64,000 nucleotides of DNA from Calditrichota bacterium (GCA_020637445.1 JACJVZ010000001.1:372001-436000); one strand, 5' to 3'. Positions 42,207-51,739 are shown, counted from the first letter of the stretch. Numbers and translations: made by a program. Notes: a model not told the origin generated them from the letters alone.

Positions 42207-43349
42207 ATGGATCACCTCCTAACTGAACAACAACTCGAAGTCAAACAGGCTATCCGAGAATTCGCCGAAAAAGAAATTGCGCCGTCGGTTGCAATTCGAG
42301 ATGAGAAGAGCGAATTCGCAACCGATATCATAAAGAAGATCGGCGAACTGGGTTTCATGGGGGTGAATACGCCGGAAGATCTGGGTGGCGCGGGTATGGA
42401 TACCGTCACCTACGCCATTGTCATTGAGGAGCTTTCCCGCATCGATCCCGCTGTGGGCGTAGTCGTCTCAGTAAACAACTCGCTGGTTTGTTATCCCTTG
42501 CAGAAATTCGGCAACGAAGACCAGATCAAGCGCTATTTGAAGCCTCTCGCGGAAGGTAAACTGCTTGGCGCGTTTTGTTTGACAGAACCGGGTGCGGGAT
42601 CCGACGCATCTGCACAGACGACGTCCGCCGTCAAAGACGGAGACGATTACATTCTCACCGGCGAAAAGGCGTTTATCACGAATGGATTGAAGGCCAATAC
42701 GTATATTGTGATGGCGCGCACGGACAAGACTCAAAAGGCCAAAGGTATCAGCGCGTTCATCGTCGATGAAACCATGCCCGGGTTTAAGCGCGGTCCCAAT
42801 GAGAAAAAGATGGGCATCCGCTCGTCGGATTGCTGCATGATTATCCTTGACGAATGCCGGGTTCCGAAGGCGAATTTGCTGGGCAAAGAAGGCGACGGAT
42901 TCAAAGTCGCGATGACCGCTTTGGACAGCGGCCGCATCGGAATTGCGGCACAGGCAATCGGTCTGGCGCAGGGTGCTTTGGAAGAAGCCGTGAAATACTC
43001 CAAAGTCCGCGAGCAGTTCGGCCAATCCATCTCCGAGTTTCAGGCTATCCAGTTTAAGCTCGCCGATATGGAAATGATGACTCAGGCTTCGCGCCTGCTA
43101 AATTACAGCGCCGCTCGCAAAAAAGACATGGGCCAACGCTTCACTCATGAAGCGGCCATGGCGAAACTTATGGCCTCGGACATCGTCATGAAAGTGACGA
43201 TGGAAGCCGTTCAGATTCACGGAGGCAACGGCTACCTGAAGGATTTCCCGGTCGAACGCATGCTGCGGGATGCCAAGGTCACGGAGATTTACGAAGGTAC
43301 CTCGGAAATACAGCGTACTATCATTGCACGAACTCTATTGAGCAGCTAA
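42207..43349 (+). CDS. Acyl-CoA dehydrogenase, short-chain/butyryl-CoA type
   Basis: A 380-aa FAD flavoenzyme. Motifs: LLTEQQLEVKQAIREFAEKE, FCLTEPGAGSDAS, KMGIRSSDCCMI, IQIHGGNGYLKDFPVERMLRD-like C-terminus (here VQIHGGNGYLKDF) and IYEGTSEIQRTIIARTLL with the catalytic Glu of YEGT. That base position is typical of butyryl/short-chain enzymes. It is thus a paralogue of the 37.6 kb gene with a likely different chain-length range. The ATG at 42207 has no strong ribosome binding site; an in-frame TTG at 42192 lies in the T-rich tract. Confidence 0.92.
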   Translation: MDHLLTEQQLEVKQAIREFAEKEIAPSVAIRDEKSEFATDIIKKIGELGFMGVNTPEDLGGAGMDTVTYAIVIEELSRIDPAVGVVVSVNNSLVCYPLQKFGNEDQIKRYLKPLAEGKLLGAFCLTEPGAGSDASAQTTSAVKDGDDYILTGEKAFITNGLKANTYIVMARTDKTQKAKGISAFIVDETMPGFKRGPNEKKMGIRSSDCCMIILDECRVPKANLLGKEGDGFKVAMTALDSGRIGIAAQAIGLAQGALEEAVKYSKVREQFGQSISEFQAIQFKLADMEMMTQASRLLNYSAARKKDMGQRFTHEAAMAKLMASDIVMKVTMEAVQIHGGNGYLKDFPVERMLRDAKVTEIYEGTSEIQRTIIARTLLSS

Positions 43350-43378
43350 TGGAAACTACTATAGAAAAGGAGCCGCGA

Positions 43379-44308
43379 GTGGCGAAATCGCGCTTCGACG
43401 AAACATTGAAAATATGGATGAGCGGCAAGCTCATCAAGTGGGAAGACGCAACCACTCACGTCGCGACTCACGCACTGCATTATGGATCGGCGGTCTTCGA
43501 AGGCATTCGCGCCTACAAGACTCCGCGTGGCACGACAATCTGGGGATTGAAACCGCATATTCGCCGTCTGTTCGATTCGGCGAAGATCTACCGCATGCCG
43601 ATGCCGTTTACGCGCGAACAGATTGAATTAGCTTGCGCGGAGACAGTTATTTCAAATAACATGGACGAAGCCTATCTGCGTCCGTTGTTTTACCGCGGCT
43701 ATCACTCGCTTGGCGTGCATCCCAAAGAATGTCCGACGGAATGCGTGATTATCCCGTTGCGCTGGGGAAAATACCTTGGCCCGGAAGCTCTGGAAATTGG
43801 AGTCGAAGTTACGATTTCGACGTGGACCCGAATTGCTCCGAATACTTTGCCGGCATTGGCGAAGTCCGCGGCGAACTACGCGAATTCGATTTTGACGGTC
43901 GTGGACGCGCAAAACTACGGTTTCACTGAGGGCATCGCGCTGGATACGAACGGCTACGTTTCTGAAGGGTCCGGAGAGAACATTTTCGTAATCCGCGACG
44001 GCAAGATCGTGACTCCACCGCTCGGAGCTTCGGTATTGCCGGGCATTACCCGGGGCTGTATTATTCAGATTGCCAAAGAGCTGGGCTATCCGGTGACGGA
44101 GGGGTTGATTCCGCGCGAATTGCTCTACGTGGCGGACGAAGTGTTCTTTACGGGAACGGCCGCCGAAGTAACGCCTGTCCGTTCGGTGGACAAGGTACAG
44201 ATCGGCGCGGGCAAACGCGGCCCGATCACCAATGAAATACAGACGGCGTTTTTTGATTTGATCGAAGGCCGCCGCGAAGATACGCTTGGTTTGCATTACT
44301 GGCTATAG
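43379..44308 (+). CDS. ilvE: Branched-chain amino acid aminotransferase
   Basis: PLP fold-type IV enzyme that interconverts Leu/Ile/Val and their 2-oxo acids. The GTG at 43379 has AAAGGAG six bases upstream and gives the familiar KIWMSGKLIKWEDATTHVAT start. An ATG at 43349 overlapping the previous stop would add ten residues and lacks a site. The 309 aa contain HALHYGSAVFEGIRAY, LAKSAANYANS with the Schiff-base Lys, EGSGENIFVI and FFTGTAAEVTPV. It is the first step of the leucine route encoded upstream, though it also serves biosynthesis. Confidence 0.94.
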   Translation: MAKSRFDETLKIWMSGKLIKWEDATTHVATHALHYGSAVFEGIRAYKTPRGTTIWGLKPHIRRLFDSAKIYRMPMPFTREQIELACAETVISNNMDEAYLRPLFYRGYHSLGVHPKECPTECVIIPLRWGKYLGPEALEIGVEVTISTWTRIAPNTLPALAKSAANYANSILTVVDAQNYGFTEGIALDTNGYVSEGSGENIFVIRDGKIVTPPLGASVLPGITRGCIIQIAKELGYPVTEGLIPRELLYVADEVFFTGTAAEVTPVRSVDKVQIGAGKRGPITNEIQTAFFDLIEGRREDTLGLHYWL

Positions 44309-44323
44309 GAAGACTGACATCGA

Positions 44324-44770
44324 ATGCGCAGCAGACGATCCGCACGTGAGTGGGCGCTCCGAGTGCTCTACGCAACCCGTTTGACCGGTTATCCGGTCGA
44401 ACAATGCTTCAAAGATATTCTTCGCGATGCGAAGGAAGATCAAAATCTTTCCTTTTGCCGCAAGCTCTGCACTCACGTTGCGTCCGGCGACGAAAAGATT
44501 GATGAAGCGATCCGTAAGGCGGTCCAGAAGTGGGACCTCGCACGTTTGGCGGTTCTTGATTTGATCATACTTCGTATGGCGATGGCGGAGTTCCTGTATT
44601 TCGATGATATTCCGTACAAAGTGACGATAAACGAAGCTATAGAGTTGGCCAAGGAATATTCGACGGGCCAAAGTGGACGTTTCGTAAACGGCATTCTCGA
44701 CGCCGTTTGCGCTGACCTGAGGAAGAGCGAAACACGCAAACAGAAACTGGCGGCAACGGAGCAGAAATGA
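44324..44770 (+). CDS. nusB: Transcription antitermination factor NusB
   Basis: RNA-binding helical protein that acts with NusE at boxA to keep RNA polymerase going through rRNA operons. The 148 aa show SRREWALRVLYA-like (here SAREWALRVLYATR), KWDLARLAVLDLIILRMAMAE and TINEAIELAKEYSTGQSGRFVNGILD, the three marks of NusB. Length is normal. It overlaps the phosphoesterase gene by 4 bases. Confidence 0.94.
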   Translation: MRSRRSAREWALRVLYATRLTGYPVEQCFKDILRDAKEDQNLSFCRKLCTHVASGDEKIDEAIRKAVQKWDLARLAVLDLIILRMAMAEFLYFDDIPYKVTINEAIELAKEYSTGQSGRFVNGILDAVCADLRKSETRKQKLAATEQK

Positions 44771-45447
44771 AGCTGGGCGTCATTTCGGACATACATGGGA
44801 ACTTACCGGCGCTCGAATCGGTTCTGAGTGATTGTGAGAAGCAATCTCTCGACACGATTATTTGCCTCGGCGACGTTGTAGGCTACGGCGCAAGTCCCAA
44901 CGAATGTTGTGAACTTGTCAGGGAAAGATGTGATGCCTGTGTCATGGGAAATCACGATTCCGCTCTCTGTGGAATTACTCCCATGCAGTTTTTCAATGCC
45001 TACGCGCGCGCGGCCATCGAATGGTCACAGGTGCGCATTGAAGAATCGCACAAGCAATGGCTGTCGGAACTTCCTTTGACGCATTCGCTGGAAGACGTGC
45101 TGTTTGTGCACGCGACACCGAAAGATCCCGGCGCATGGAACTACATTCACAATCCGGAGGAAGCCGCGGTTCATTTCGGAGTCATGTCTCCGGGAAAAAC
45201 CGCATTCATCGGACACTCGCATATTCCCGCGCATTTTGCGGGTCCTGAAAACCGCAGGATCATAAATATCGGCGCAGTAGGCCAGCCGCGCGACCGAAAT
45301 CCGCTGGCGAGTTATCTTGTTTACGACACGGAAAACGGCAGCTTCCAATGGTGCCGGGTCCAGTACGATATTCAGAAAGCGGCGCAGAAAATTCGCGACG
45401 CGGAATTGCCCGAGTTCTTAGCCTCACGACTTTTTATAGGTATGTGA
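44767..45447 (+). CDS. Metallophosphoesterase, YfcE/MJ0936-like
   Basis: A 226-aa calcineurin-like phosphodiesterase. Metal-binding motifs are LGVISDIHGNLPAL (DxH), CLGDVVGYG (GD), VMGNHD (GNH(D/E)), LFVHATPKDP (H) and IGHSHIP (GHxH). The family hydrolyses phosphodiesters or phosphomonoesters; some split bis-nucleosides. Natural substrate unknown. It is coupled to nusB and followed by a hairpin before secA. Confidence 0.92.
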   Translation: MKLGVISDIHGNLPALESVLSDCEKQSLDTIICLGDVVGYGASPNECCELVRERCDACVMGNHDSALCGITPMQFFNAYARAAIEWSQVRIEESHKQWLSELPLTHSLEDVLFVHATPKDPGAWNYIHNPEEAAVHFGVMSPGKTAFIGHSHIPAHFAGPENRRIINIGAVGQPRDRNPLASYLVYDTENGSFQWCRVQYDIQKAAQKIRDAELPEFLASRLFIGM

Positions 45448-45464
45448 GAAGGCAGTAAGCAGTG

Positions 45465-45492
45465 AAACGGGCGGCTATGGTGCCGCCCCTTT
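45465..45492 (+). terminator. Hairpin between the phosphoesterase and secA genes
   Basis: GGGCGGC (45469-45475) pairs with GCCGCCC (45482-45488). The flanking GAAA and TTTC extend the stem past one C-C mismatch. The T-run is short, so termination may be partial. Confidence 0.5.
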
Positions 45493-45516
45493 CATGCCAA
45501 ATAAACCCCAAAGTAG

Positions 45517-48507
45517 ATGTTCGATTTCTTTCTGTCCAAAATATTCGGCACGAAACACGACCGTTCCGCCAAGAAATTGCGGCCTCTGGTCAATGCCATC
45601 AACCAGACTGAAGAGCAGTATCAGTCTTTGACCGATGCGGAATTGCGCGCCAAAACGGACGAGTTTCGCGCGCGTTTGGCTGAAGGCGAAACGGTTGACG
45701 ACATCATGGTCGAGGCGTTTGCCGCGGTGAAAAATGCCTGCCGCAGGTTAGTCGGGCATGAGTACCTTGTGCGCGAACAGAAGACGACGTGGAACATGAT
45801 TCCGTACGACGTCCAGATCATCGGCGGCATCGCTTTGCATCAAGGGAAAATTGCGGAAATGGCCACGGGCGAAGGTAAAACGCTGGTTGCGACATTCCCG
45901 CTTTACTTGAATGCGCTGCCCGGCCTCGGCGTGCATCTTGTGACGGTCAACGATTACTTGGCACAGCGCGACTCCGAGTGGATGAACCCCGTCTTCGAGC
46001 TGCTCGGTTTGACGGTCGGTGTGATTATTTCTGATATGACGCCCCCGCAGCGGCGCGAGGAATATGCCAAGGATATCACCTACGGCACTAACAACGAATT
46101 CGGTTTCGACTATCTGCGCGACAATATGGCTCACCATATCGACTACGTCGTGCAGCGCAAGCATCACTATGCCATCGTCGACGAAGTCGACAGCGTGCTG
46201 ATCGACGAAGCGAGAACTCCGTTGATCATTTCGGGTCCGGTCGAGCATTCGACGCAGCGCTACGAAGAAATGAAGCCGCCGGTCGAGCAATTGGTCAGAT
46301 TGCAATCGCAGGAAATCATTAAGCTCGCCGATGAAGTCGAGAAGATGCAGAAGGAGGAGAAGCCGGACGACTTCGAGATCGGCAAGCGGCTTCTGATGAT
46401 GCATCGCGGCTACCCGAAGCACAAACGGGCGCTGAAGCTGTTTCAGGAGCCCGGCAACCAACAGCTTCGCCAGCGCGTCGAAAACGAGTATCTTCGCGAC
46501 AAAAAGATGCACACACTCGACGAGGAACTCTTCTTTTCGGTGGACGAAAAGTCCCATCAAGCCGACCTTTCCGAAAAAGGCCGTCAGCAATTGACGCGCT
46601 ATGCCGGAGGCGATCCCGATCTGTTCTTGCTGCCGGATTTGGCCGACGAGTTTGCCAAGTTGGACGCGGACAATTCGATCACTCCCGAAGCTCGTGCGGA
46701 AGCAAAAACGACGTTGCAGAGCACGTACGCGCACCGCGCGGAACGCGTGCAGAATGTCTCGCAGCTCTTAAAAGCCTACACGCTCTACGAAAAGGACGTG
46801 GAATACGTTGTTCAAGACGACAAGGTGCAAATTGTCGACGAGTTCACGGGCCGTATTCTTTCCGGCCGCCGCTATTCGGACGGTTTGCATCAGGCAATTG
46901 AGGCCAAAGAGGGTGTGAAAGTCGAGCGCGAAACTCAGACCATTGCGACAATCACGCTTCAGAACTACTTCAGACTCTATACGAAACTTGCTGGCATGAC
47001 CGGCACCGCCGAGACGGAAGAAGGCGAGTTTTTCTCGATTTACAAACTCGAGGTCATGGTCATCCCGACGCATCAGCCGATCCGCCGCGACGACATGAAC
47101 GACCTCATTTACCGCACGAAACGCGAGAAATACAACGCGATCATCGACCGGGTGGCCGAACTTCACGAACGTCGTCAGCCGGTATTGGTGGGTACGACGT
47201 CCGTGGACGTCTCAGAGATCATTTCCCGCATGCTCAAAGGTAAGCGCATTCCGCACAACGTGCTCAATGCGAAACAGCACCAAAAAGAAGCTGAAGTCGT
47301 GGCCAAGGCCGGTGAGCCCGGAGCGGTTACGATTGCGACCAACATGGCAGGCCGTGGTACCGACATCAAGTTGGGTGCGGGTGTCATCCAATGGAAGGGC
47401 AAGGAAGGCGACAAAGGTCAAGCGGAAGGTGGTCTATTCATTCTGGGCACCGAGCGCCACGAATCGCGCCGTATTGACCGTCAGTTGCGCGGTCGTGCCG
47501 GCCGTCAAGGAGATCCCGGTGCAAGCCAGTTTTACGTCTCTGTGGAAGACGATCTGATGCGTTTGTTCGGATCGGATAGAATGGCTGCGGTGATGGACAG
47601 GTTAGGCTTGAAAGAAGGCGAAGTTATTTCGGCGGGCATGATCACGCGCTCGATTGGCCGGGCACAACAGCGCGTAGAAGGCTACAACTTCGACATACGT
47701 AAGCACTTGCTTGAATACGACGACGTGATGAATCAGCAGCGTACCGTAGTTTATTCCCGCCGCAACATCGCTTTGCGCGGAGAAGATACGGCGCCGCTGG
47801 TTAGTGAAATGCTCAACGACTATGTTGATTACATTTTCGAAAAGCACGGTGAAGGAGACGCCATCGCGCGTGAAGCCTTCACTGAAGAAATCATGCGTAC
47901 GTTCCTCATTGATTTCTCGAGGGATGATGCGTTCTTCGCTGCCAAACCTTCGGAGCAGGTTGAGACTCTCGAGAAGAAAATAGAAGAGGCCCGCAAAGGA
48001 CGCGCAACCCTCTTGGGAGAAGACCTCTTCAGGGACTTGCAGAGGCAGGCAATCCTCCGCGTGATCGATGTGAAATGGAAAGATCACCTCTACGCGATGG
48101 ATGGATTGAAAGAAGGTGTGGGTCTGAGAGCTTATGGCCAGAAGGACCCGCTGATTGAGTACAAAAAAGAAGGCTTCTCGCTGTTTCAGACGATGTTGGA
48201 CGAAGTCAACGCCGATGCATTGCGCATTATCTTCAGTTACCGTCTGCAGACTGCACCTGAGCAACAACCCGAACGTGTAACGCGAACTCCTGCGATGACT
48301 TACTCGCACTCGAGTTCAGCGGGGATGGCTTATTCGCAGGCTCAGCAGGGCGGGGGCCAGCAGGGTCAGCAGCCACAGGGAGGTCAACAGGCCGGCAAGC
48401 AGCAGCCAGTGCGCGTGGGGGAACGCGTGGGCAGAAATGACCCATGCCCTTGCGGAAGCGGCAAGAAGTACAAGAAATGCCACGGGGCGACAGAAGAAGT
48501 TTCTTAA
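45517..48507 (+). CDS. secA: Protein translocase ATPase SecA
   Basis: Motor that pushes pre-proteins through SecYEG. The 996 aa include the Walker A region MATGEGKTLVATFPLY, the DEAD-like VDEVDSVLIDEART, VNDYLAQRD, GMTGTAETE, NMAGRGTDIKLG and RRIDRQLRGRAGRQGDPG. The C-terminal zinc site GRNDPCPCGSGKKYKKCHG, which binds SecB and lipids, is intact. About 100 extra residues after the DEVDS motif (about 250-350, highly charged) form a long insertion in the pre-protein crosslinking domain, as in Bacteroidota-type SecA. The Gln/Gly-rich linker at about 940-970 is low complexity. Confidence 0.97.
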   Translation: MFDFFLSKIFGTKHDRSAKKLRPLVNAINQTEEQYQSLTDAELRAKTDEFRARLAEGETVDDIMVEAFAAVKNACRRLVGHEYLVREQKTTWNMIPYDVQIIGGIALHQGKIAEMATGEGKTLVATFPLYLNALPGLGVHLVTVNDYLAQRDSEWMNPVFELLGLTVGVIISDMTPPQRREEYAKDITYGTNNEFGFDYLRDNMAHHIDYVVQRKHHYAIVDEVDSVLIDEARTPLIISGPVEHSTQRYEEMKPPVEQLVRLQSQEIIKLADEVEKMQKEEKPDDFEIGKRLLMMHRGYPKHKRALKLFQEPGNQQLRQRVENEYLRDKKMHTLDEELFFSVDEKSHQADLSEKGRQQLTRYAGGDPDLFLLPDLADEFAKLDADNSITPEARAEAKTTLQSTYAHRAERVQNVSQLLKAYTLYEKDVEYVVQDDKVQIVDEFTGRILSGRRYSDGLHQAIEAKEGVKVERETQTIATITLQNYFRLYTKLAGMTGTAETEEGEFFSIYKLEVMVIPTHQPIRRDDMNDLIYRTKREKYNAIIDRVAELHERRQPVLVGTTSVDVSEIISRMLKGKRIPHNVLNAKQHQKEAEVVAKAGEPGAVTIATNMAGRGTDIKLGAGVIQWKGKEGDKGQAEGGLFILGTERHESRRIDRQLRGRAGRQGDPGASQFYVSVEDDLMRLFGSDRMAAVMDRLGLKEGEVISAGMITRSIGRAQQRVEGYNFDIRKHLLEYDDVMNQQRTVVYSRRNIALRGEDTAPLVSEMLNDYVDYIFEKHGEGDAIAREAFTEEIMRTFLIDFSRDDAFFAAKPSEQVETLEKKIEEARKGRATLLGEDLFRDLQRQAILRVIDVKWKDHLYAMDGLKEGVGLRAYGQKDPLIEYKKEGFSLFQTMLDEVNADALRIIFSYRLQTAPEQQPERVTRTPAMTYSHSSSAGMAYSQAQQGGGQQGQQPQGGQQAGKQQPVRVGERVGRNDPCPCGSGKKYKKCHGATEEVS

Positions 48508-48517
48508 TGAAGAGGCC

Positions 48518-48546
48518 TTGCCTTTCGCGGTTTTTTTCGCTACAAT
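48518..48546 (+). promoter_or_regulatory. sigma70-type promoter of the smg-topA region
   Basis: TTGCCT (48518-48523), 17 bases, then TACAAT (48541-48546). Four and five of six consensus matches. The start would be near 48553, giving a leader of about 110 bases before the Smg-like gene. The leader holds two hairpins: GCTT/AAGC (about 48570-48584) and GCCCGT/ACGGGC (about 48588-48609). Confidence 0.65.
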
Positions 48547-48661
48547 GCACACGTGCCGCGCTAAGGTATGCTTAACAGAAGCAGAGCCCGTGACTTAGGG
48601 AGACGGGCACATGACTGCGGAACCGACCTCGTTATCCCGGGGTAAAATGGAAGGCTACTGC

Positions 48662-49138
48662 ATGGACCAAAGGATAGTTGAGATTATTTTGTACGTGATA
48701 GGCGAAATTGAATCTCGCCGCGTGAATTTAGATGAAATTGATGGAATCTCGGAAGAGCTGATAAACCAAGGTTTTTCGAGACGCGAAGTAGCGACTGCTT
48801 TTTCTGTGTTCAACCAGAGGATTCGGGGGACTAACGATAGGTCCCATGTCTCCGAGCCGCATAATCCCAATGCGTACCGCGTGCTTCACGATATTGAATC
48901 GCAATATATCAGCAGCGAAGCTCACGGTCACGTTTTGCAGCTTCTCCGTCTTGGAGTGTTGTCCCATGCTGACGTCGAAGAGTTGATAGAACGCTGTGTC
49001 ATGATGGGGTCGCCCGCCGCTGAGATGTCAGAGATGAAGATGATGGTGGCTACCCATTTGTTTGAGAAGGAATTGCTTCCCGGCGAGAGCATGATGCCTG
49101 CGGCGTCCGCTCGCTTAACGCCAGAGTTGATCCATTAA
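48662..49138 (+). CDS. smg: Smg/DUF494-family protein
   Basis: A 158-aa acidic, helical protein. The ATG at 48662 follows GGAAGG by eight bases; longer starts to 48611 lack support. The segment RVLHDIESQYISSEAHGHVLQLLRLGVLSHADVEELIERC matches the Smg pattern (LxxexxgfLxxLxxxGvLsxxxrExVIxRxM) over its length (I quote it as 48878-48997). Smg genes sit next to topA/dprA in many proteobacteria, and topA follows here, which supports the call. The function is not known. A terminator-like hairpin lies downstream. Confidence 0.78.
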   Translation: MDQRIVEIILYVIGEIESRRVNLDEIDGISEELINQGFSRREVATAFSVFNQRIRGTNDRSHVSEPHNPNAYRVLHDIESQYISSEAHGHVLQLLRLGVLSHADVEELIERCVMMGSPAAEMSEMKMMVATHLFEKELLPGESMMPAASARLTPELIH

Positions 49139-49226
49139 GTGCCTTCGGGCATTGCAAAACAGAATCTGCTGGATTCCATGAAGTTAGCCGAAATGGCAAC
49201 GGCTGTCACAATTTTCGCAAACCCAA

Positions 49227-49257
49227 AGCTTTAAGCGTATGCTTGAAGCTTTTGCTT
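49227..49257 (+). terminator. Terminator-like hairpin between smg and topA
   Basis: AGCTTTAAGC (49227-49236) pairs with GCTTGAAGCT (49241-49250) with one wobble and a 4-base loop GTAT, followed by TTTGCTTT. It lies about 10 bases before the topA ATG, so the tail of the hairpin may also affect topA translation. Confidence 0.6.
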
Positions 49258-49267
49258 TCTAACGGAT

Positions 49268-51739
49268 ATGCCCAAAAAGACCACAAAGAAGACCACTCGC
49301 TCTAAAACTGCCTCAAAAAAGTCCGCGGCTCCTACCAAAAAAGCCGCAGCGAAGAAGAGCGCCGCTAAGAAGACTTCGGCAAAAACAACTTCCAAAACCG
49401 CCAAAACTACGACCAAATCAGCAGCCAAAAAGACGACGGCTCGCGGGTCAAGGAATGGCAATTTTGAGGAGATTTCCGCCGCCGGCAGAAAATTCGTGAT
49501 CGTCGAGTCACCTGCGAAGGCCAGAACTCTTACGGGGTATCTTGGCAAAGACTACGCGGTCGCGGCTTCAGTCGGTCACGTGCGTGATTTACCGGAGAAG
49601 AAGCTCGGCGTCGATCTCAAAAAGAACTTCGAACCGGAGTACGTAACGATTGCCGGAAAAGAAGACGTGATCACGATGCTGCGCCGCAATGCGCGCGATG
49701 CGATGGAAGTGTTTATCGCGACCGACCCTGACCGCGAGGGAGAAGCGATTGCCTACCACATCGCGCATGAAATCGGTGATGAGCATGATCACAAAGTTCG
49801 CCGCGTGCTGTTTAACGAGATTACGCGCGACGCTGTGAAGAAGGCGCTCGACAAGCCCGGCAAGATAGATGGAACAAAAGTGGATGCCCAGCAAGCTCGT
49901 CGTGTACTCGACCGTTTGGTGGGCTACTTGGTTTCGCCCCTTCTGCATAAGATCATTGCGCGCGGAACGTCCGCCGGTCGCGTGCAGTCAGTCGCACTGC
50001 GTTTGATTTGCGAGCGGGAAGAAGAAATTCGCGCCTTTGTCCCGCAAGAATATTGGACGATAGCGGCCTTGCTTGCGGCCAACAAAAAAGAAACGTTTGA
50101 AGCGAAACTCTCAAAGATCGACGGCAAGAAGGCCGAAGTCTCGGACGAGAAAACGGCCAAGAAGATTGTCAAAGAGTGTTCCAACCAGGAATTCTCCCTT
50201 TCCGATCTGAAATCCCGTCCGTCGAAGTCGTCACCGTCGGCACCTTACACGACCTCGACGTTGCAGCAGGATGCGGCCCGCAGACTGAGTTTCTCGAACG
50301 ACCGCACGATGTCCGCCGCCCAGCAGCTCTACGAAGGTATTGAGCTGGGCAAAGACGGCTCGGTCGGCTTAATTACCTACATGCGTACGGACTCCGTGCG
50401 TGTATCGCCGGATGCGCTCGACAATGTTCGCGTATTCATTGGCGAGAGATACGGCGAAGAGTATTTGCCCGCCAAGGCTCGTCTTTTCAAAACAAAGAAC
50501 TCGGCGCAGGACGCACACGAAGCGATTCGTCCGACCGACGTAACCCGCGATCCCGCATCGGTCAAGAAATACTTGAAGGCCGACCAATTCAAGCTCTATG
50601 AGCTGATTTGGAAAAGGTTCGTCGCCTCGCAAACTGAAGACGCGAAATTCGAAGTCACTACAGCGACGTTGACGGTTGGCAAGTACGAATTCCGCGCCGG
50701 CGGCAGACGAATGATGTTCCCCGGCCACTTGCAGGTGCTGGCCGAAGCTGTTGACGATTCTCCGCGCGATGCTCGCGAGCAGCTCGAGTCGGACATGACC
50801 AACGAGCTGCCAGAATTGAAAGTCGGCAAATCCTATTCCGCTGAGAAGATCACGCCCACGCAGCATTTCACCGAGCCGCCGCCGCGCTACAATGCCGGTT
50901 CGCTCGTGAAAACGCTCGACGAATTGGGAATCGGTCGACCGAGTACCTACGCGCAGATCATTTCTGTTCTGGTTCGGCGCAAGTATATTACGAATGAACA
51001 ACGCAGATTCCAACCGACCGATCTCGGCGAGGCCGTCAATAAGGTTTTGGTCGAACAGTTCCCGGATATCTTCAATGTTTCTTTCACAGCGCAGATGGAA
51101 GAGGAACTGGACTCGATCGAGAACGAAAAGGTCGCGTGGCAGAAAGTCGTAAAAGATTTCTACAAGCCGTTTTCCGCCGATCTTGAGCGCGTCAACAAGA
51201 ACCGTCAGGAACTCAAGAAAGCGACTCAAGAAACCATTGAGAAACCGTGTCCGGAATGCGGCGGTGAGTTGGTGATTAAGTGGGGACGCGCAGGCAAATT
51301 CATCGCCTGCACAAACTACCCTGAGTGCAAATATACCGAACCGCTCGAAGCGGAAGCTCCGCCGGAATTTCCGCCGACCGATTGTCCCAAGTGCGGCAAA
51401 CCGATGGCACCCAAGAAGAGCCGTTTCGGGTGGTTCTTGGGCTGCACGGGATACCCCGAATGCAAAACTATTCAGCCGATGCCGGATCCCAATGCGATCG
51501 ACTGCCCGCGTCCGGGTTGCGACGGCAAGGTCGGTGCGCGACGGTCACGCCGCGGCAAGGTGTTCTTTGGCTGTTCAAACTATCCCAACTGCGATTTCGT
51601 CAGTTGGAACCGTCCGGTTGCCGTCAAGTGCCCCGAATGCGGCAACAGCTACATGGAGGAGAAAAACCTTAAGTCAGGGCTGATTCACCAGTGTCCGAAG
51701 TGCAAGCACAAGATCGAGATCGAACCGGCCGCGAAATAG
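49268..51739 (+). CDS. topA: DNA topoisomerase I (type IA)
   Basis: Relaxes negative supercoils by single-strand passage. The 823 aa begin with a lysine/threonine/alanine-rich tail (about 1-70) not found in typical TopA. The Toprim domain (KFVIVESPAKARTL, ATDPDREGEAIA) follows. Then come the core with the catalytic Tyr at about 371 in GLITYMRTDS, SAGRVQSVALRLI and FTEPPPRYNAGSLVKTLDELG. Four C-terminal zinc ribbons follow (CPECGGEL, CPKCGKPM, CPRPGC, CPECGNSY...CPKCKH). It overlaps the Xer recombinase gene by about 49 bases. Confidence 0.95.
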   Translation: MPKKTTKKTTRSKTASKKSAAPTKKAAAKKSAAKKTSAKTTSKTAKTTTKSAAKKTTARGSRNGNFEEISAAGRKFVIVESPAKARTLTGYLGKDYAVAASVGHVRDLPEKKLGVDLKKNFEPEYVTIAGKEDVITMLRRNARDAMEVFIATDPDREGEAIAYHIAHEIGDEHDHKVRRVLFNEITRDAVKKALDKPGKIDGTKVDAQQARRVLDRLVGYLVSPLLHKIIARGTSAGRVQSVALRLICEREEEIRAFVPQEYWTIAALLAANKKETFEAKLSKIDGKKAEVSDEKTAKKIVKECSNQEFSLSDLKSRPSKSSPSAPYTTSTLQQDAARRLSFSNDRTMSAAQQLYEGIELGKDGSVGLITYMRTDSVRVSPDALDNVRVFIGERYGEEYLPAKARLFKTKNSAQDAHEAIRPTDVTRDPASVKKYLKADQFKLYELIWKRFVASQTEDAKFEVTTATLTVGKYEFRAGGRRMMFPGHLQVLAEAVDDSPRDAREQLESDMTNELPELKVGKSYSAEKITPTQHFTEPPPRYNAGSLVKTLDELGIGRPSTYAQIISVLVRRKYITNEQRRFQPTDLGEAVNKVLVEQFPDIFNVSFTAQMEEELDSIENEKVAWQKVVKDFYKPFSADLERVNKNRQELKKATQETIEKPCPECGGELVIKWGRAGKFIACTNYPECKYTEPLEAEAPPEFPPTDCPKCGKPMAPKKSRFGWFLGCTGYPECKTIQPMPDPNAIDCPRPGCDGKVGARRSRRGKVFFGCSNYPNCDFVSWNRPVAVKCPECGNSYMEEKNLKSGLIHQCPKCKHKIEIEPAAK

